From positions 1 through 36,458 of IMG/VR virus record IMGVR_UViG_3300031455_000102: a stretch of DNA of 36,458 bases. One strand, given 5' to 3'. Made by a program: the position numbers and the translations under genes. The stretch's first letter is position 1; every line of letters starts with the position of its first letter. The stretch comes from a virus. The notes under the pieces are model-generated. The model did not search any database and was not told the origin of the DNA. It saw only the letters and a list, made by a program, of their open reading frames with translations. Shown in pieces: positions 35,886-36,458 of this stretch.

Positions 35886-36458
35886 ATGGAAGAATTCGGA
35901 CTCGAGTGGGCGCTGGCAGGCATCTTCCTGACGGCGTTCGTGACGTCTTGCTTCACGTGGTTGATCACCAGCTACACGCTCAGCCGCCAGGAAGAACGGG
36001 AGACGGAGACGCGGCGGGAAGAGCGCGACCGGCACGGGACGTATCTCGCGGTCCGGGTTTCGTCCATCCTCGACCCCTTCGTCATGTCCTCCGTGGACGT
36101 GGTCAACGACCAGGGAACCTACGATCAGCAGGGCGAACGTGAGCCGGAAGAACAGACACCCACGCTCACGCTGCCGGATGACGTTGACTGGAAGAGCATC
36201 GACCCGCATCTGATGGACCGAATCCTGACGCTGCCGAACGAGATCGAAAGCGCGAAGAAGTCGATGTCCTTCGTTGCCGAGGTCATTGCGGGGCCGCCGG
36301 ACTATGAGGACTGGTTCGAGGAACGCAGGTATCAATGGGGCCGTATAGGGATACTGGCCCTCGACCTCGCCACCGATCTGCGAAAGAGGTATGCCCTCAA
36401 GCCCCGCGACTACAGCCGATACGATCCCCGGCCCCATCTCGAGAAGGCCTTCCGGGAG
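35886..36458 (+). CDS. Membrane-anchored hypothetical protein, partial (3' end off window)
   Basis: An incomplete gene: 191 codons open to the window end. An N-terminal membrane helix (WALAGIFLTAFVTSCFTWLI, about 8-27) is followed by a charged region (RQEERETETRREERDRH, coiled-coil-like) and a helical cytosolic domain containing DPFVMSSVDVV and NEIESAKKSMSFVAEVIAG. No family recognised. GGAGGGAGGCAACGC gives a strong ribosome site. The two GTTCCCG palindromes just upstream suggest its own control. It follows the HEPN-like gene closely on the same strand, so they may form a pair, perhaps a defence unit. Confidence 0.65.
   Translation, partial: MEEFGLEWALAGIFLTAFVTSCFTWLITSYTLSRQEERETETRREERDRHGTYLAVRVSSILDPFVMSSVDVVNDQGTYDQQGEREPEEQTPTLTLPDDVDWKSIDPHLMDRILTLPNEIESAKKSMSFVAEVIAGPPDYEDWFEERRYQWGRIGILALDLATDLRKRYALKPRDYSRYDPRPHLEKAFRE

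Noticed and set aside
1-36458. tRNA genes, CRISPR arrays, transposases
   Set aside because: No tRNA-like TTCGANTC arm with matching stems, no spaced repeats of 23-40 bp with constant spacers and no transposase motif were seen by eye.

Overview
This GC-rich window (roughly two thirds G+C by eye) most likely comes from an alphaproteobacterium, or from a tailed phage or prophage of one. The evidence is the flavour of the proteins (GcrA-like HTH modules, a DUF2190 capsid cement protein, a GH108 endolysin, a Pam3-gp28-type holin). The centre is a nearly complete siphovirus-type head, packaging, tail and lysis module of lambda-like layout. I see no integrase, CI-type repressor, excisionase, replication gene, tRNA, transposase or CRISPR array, so the element's ends are not defined here.

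Layout. 1-3638 holds a Uma2-family nuclease-like protein, an unknown protein, a Vsr mismatch nuclease and an Eco29kI-like GIY-YIG restriction enzyme with its C5 methyltransferase. 3789-9143 is an accessory or early region, mostly on the + strand. It carries a protein with three tandem GcrA/Myb-like HTH modules and a zinc ribbon, small unknown proteins, an orphan AbiEii-like nucleotidyltransferase, and a five-gene + strand operon. That operon ends in a phage C5 methyltransferase with a second ORF hidden inside it. 9157-31254 is the late module on the - strand. In transcription order it reads TerS, TerL, gpW-like, portal, protease/scaffold/capsid fusion, cement protein, two unknown head-region proteins, head-tail connector, tail terminator, major tail protein, tail chaperone with a -1 frameshift, DUF6441-like protein, tape measure, distal tail and receptor-region proteins, a coiled-coil membrane protein, a cargo segment, endolysin, holin, and overlapping Rz/Rz1 spanins. 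31255-31900 is a hairpin-rich gap upstream of TerS where a cos site would be expected. 31901-33593 holds four small unknown - strand genes. 33594-34120 is a partly AT-rich non-coding gap. 34121-36458 holds non-structural genes, including a possible HEPN-like abortive-infection protein and a membrane protein preceded by two identical-arm palindromes.

The most interesting signals are: (i) a 29-bp imperfect direct repeat (3 mismatches) bracketing a 2.85-kb cargo segment inside the late operon, with an Mre11/calcineurin-type phosphoesterase, an inverted DUF2971 gene and a coiled-coil membrane protein; (ii) a +1-frame ORF inside the phage cytosine methyltransferase that looks like a conserved phage protein; (iii) an over-represented octamer AAGGATTC, which contains the CcrM site GANTC, with GANTC clusters in several promoter regions, in a window that also encodes a GcrA-like multi-HTH protein; (iv) a clear CCCGGGG slippery site plus hairpin in the tail-chaperone gene.
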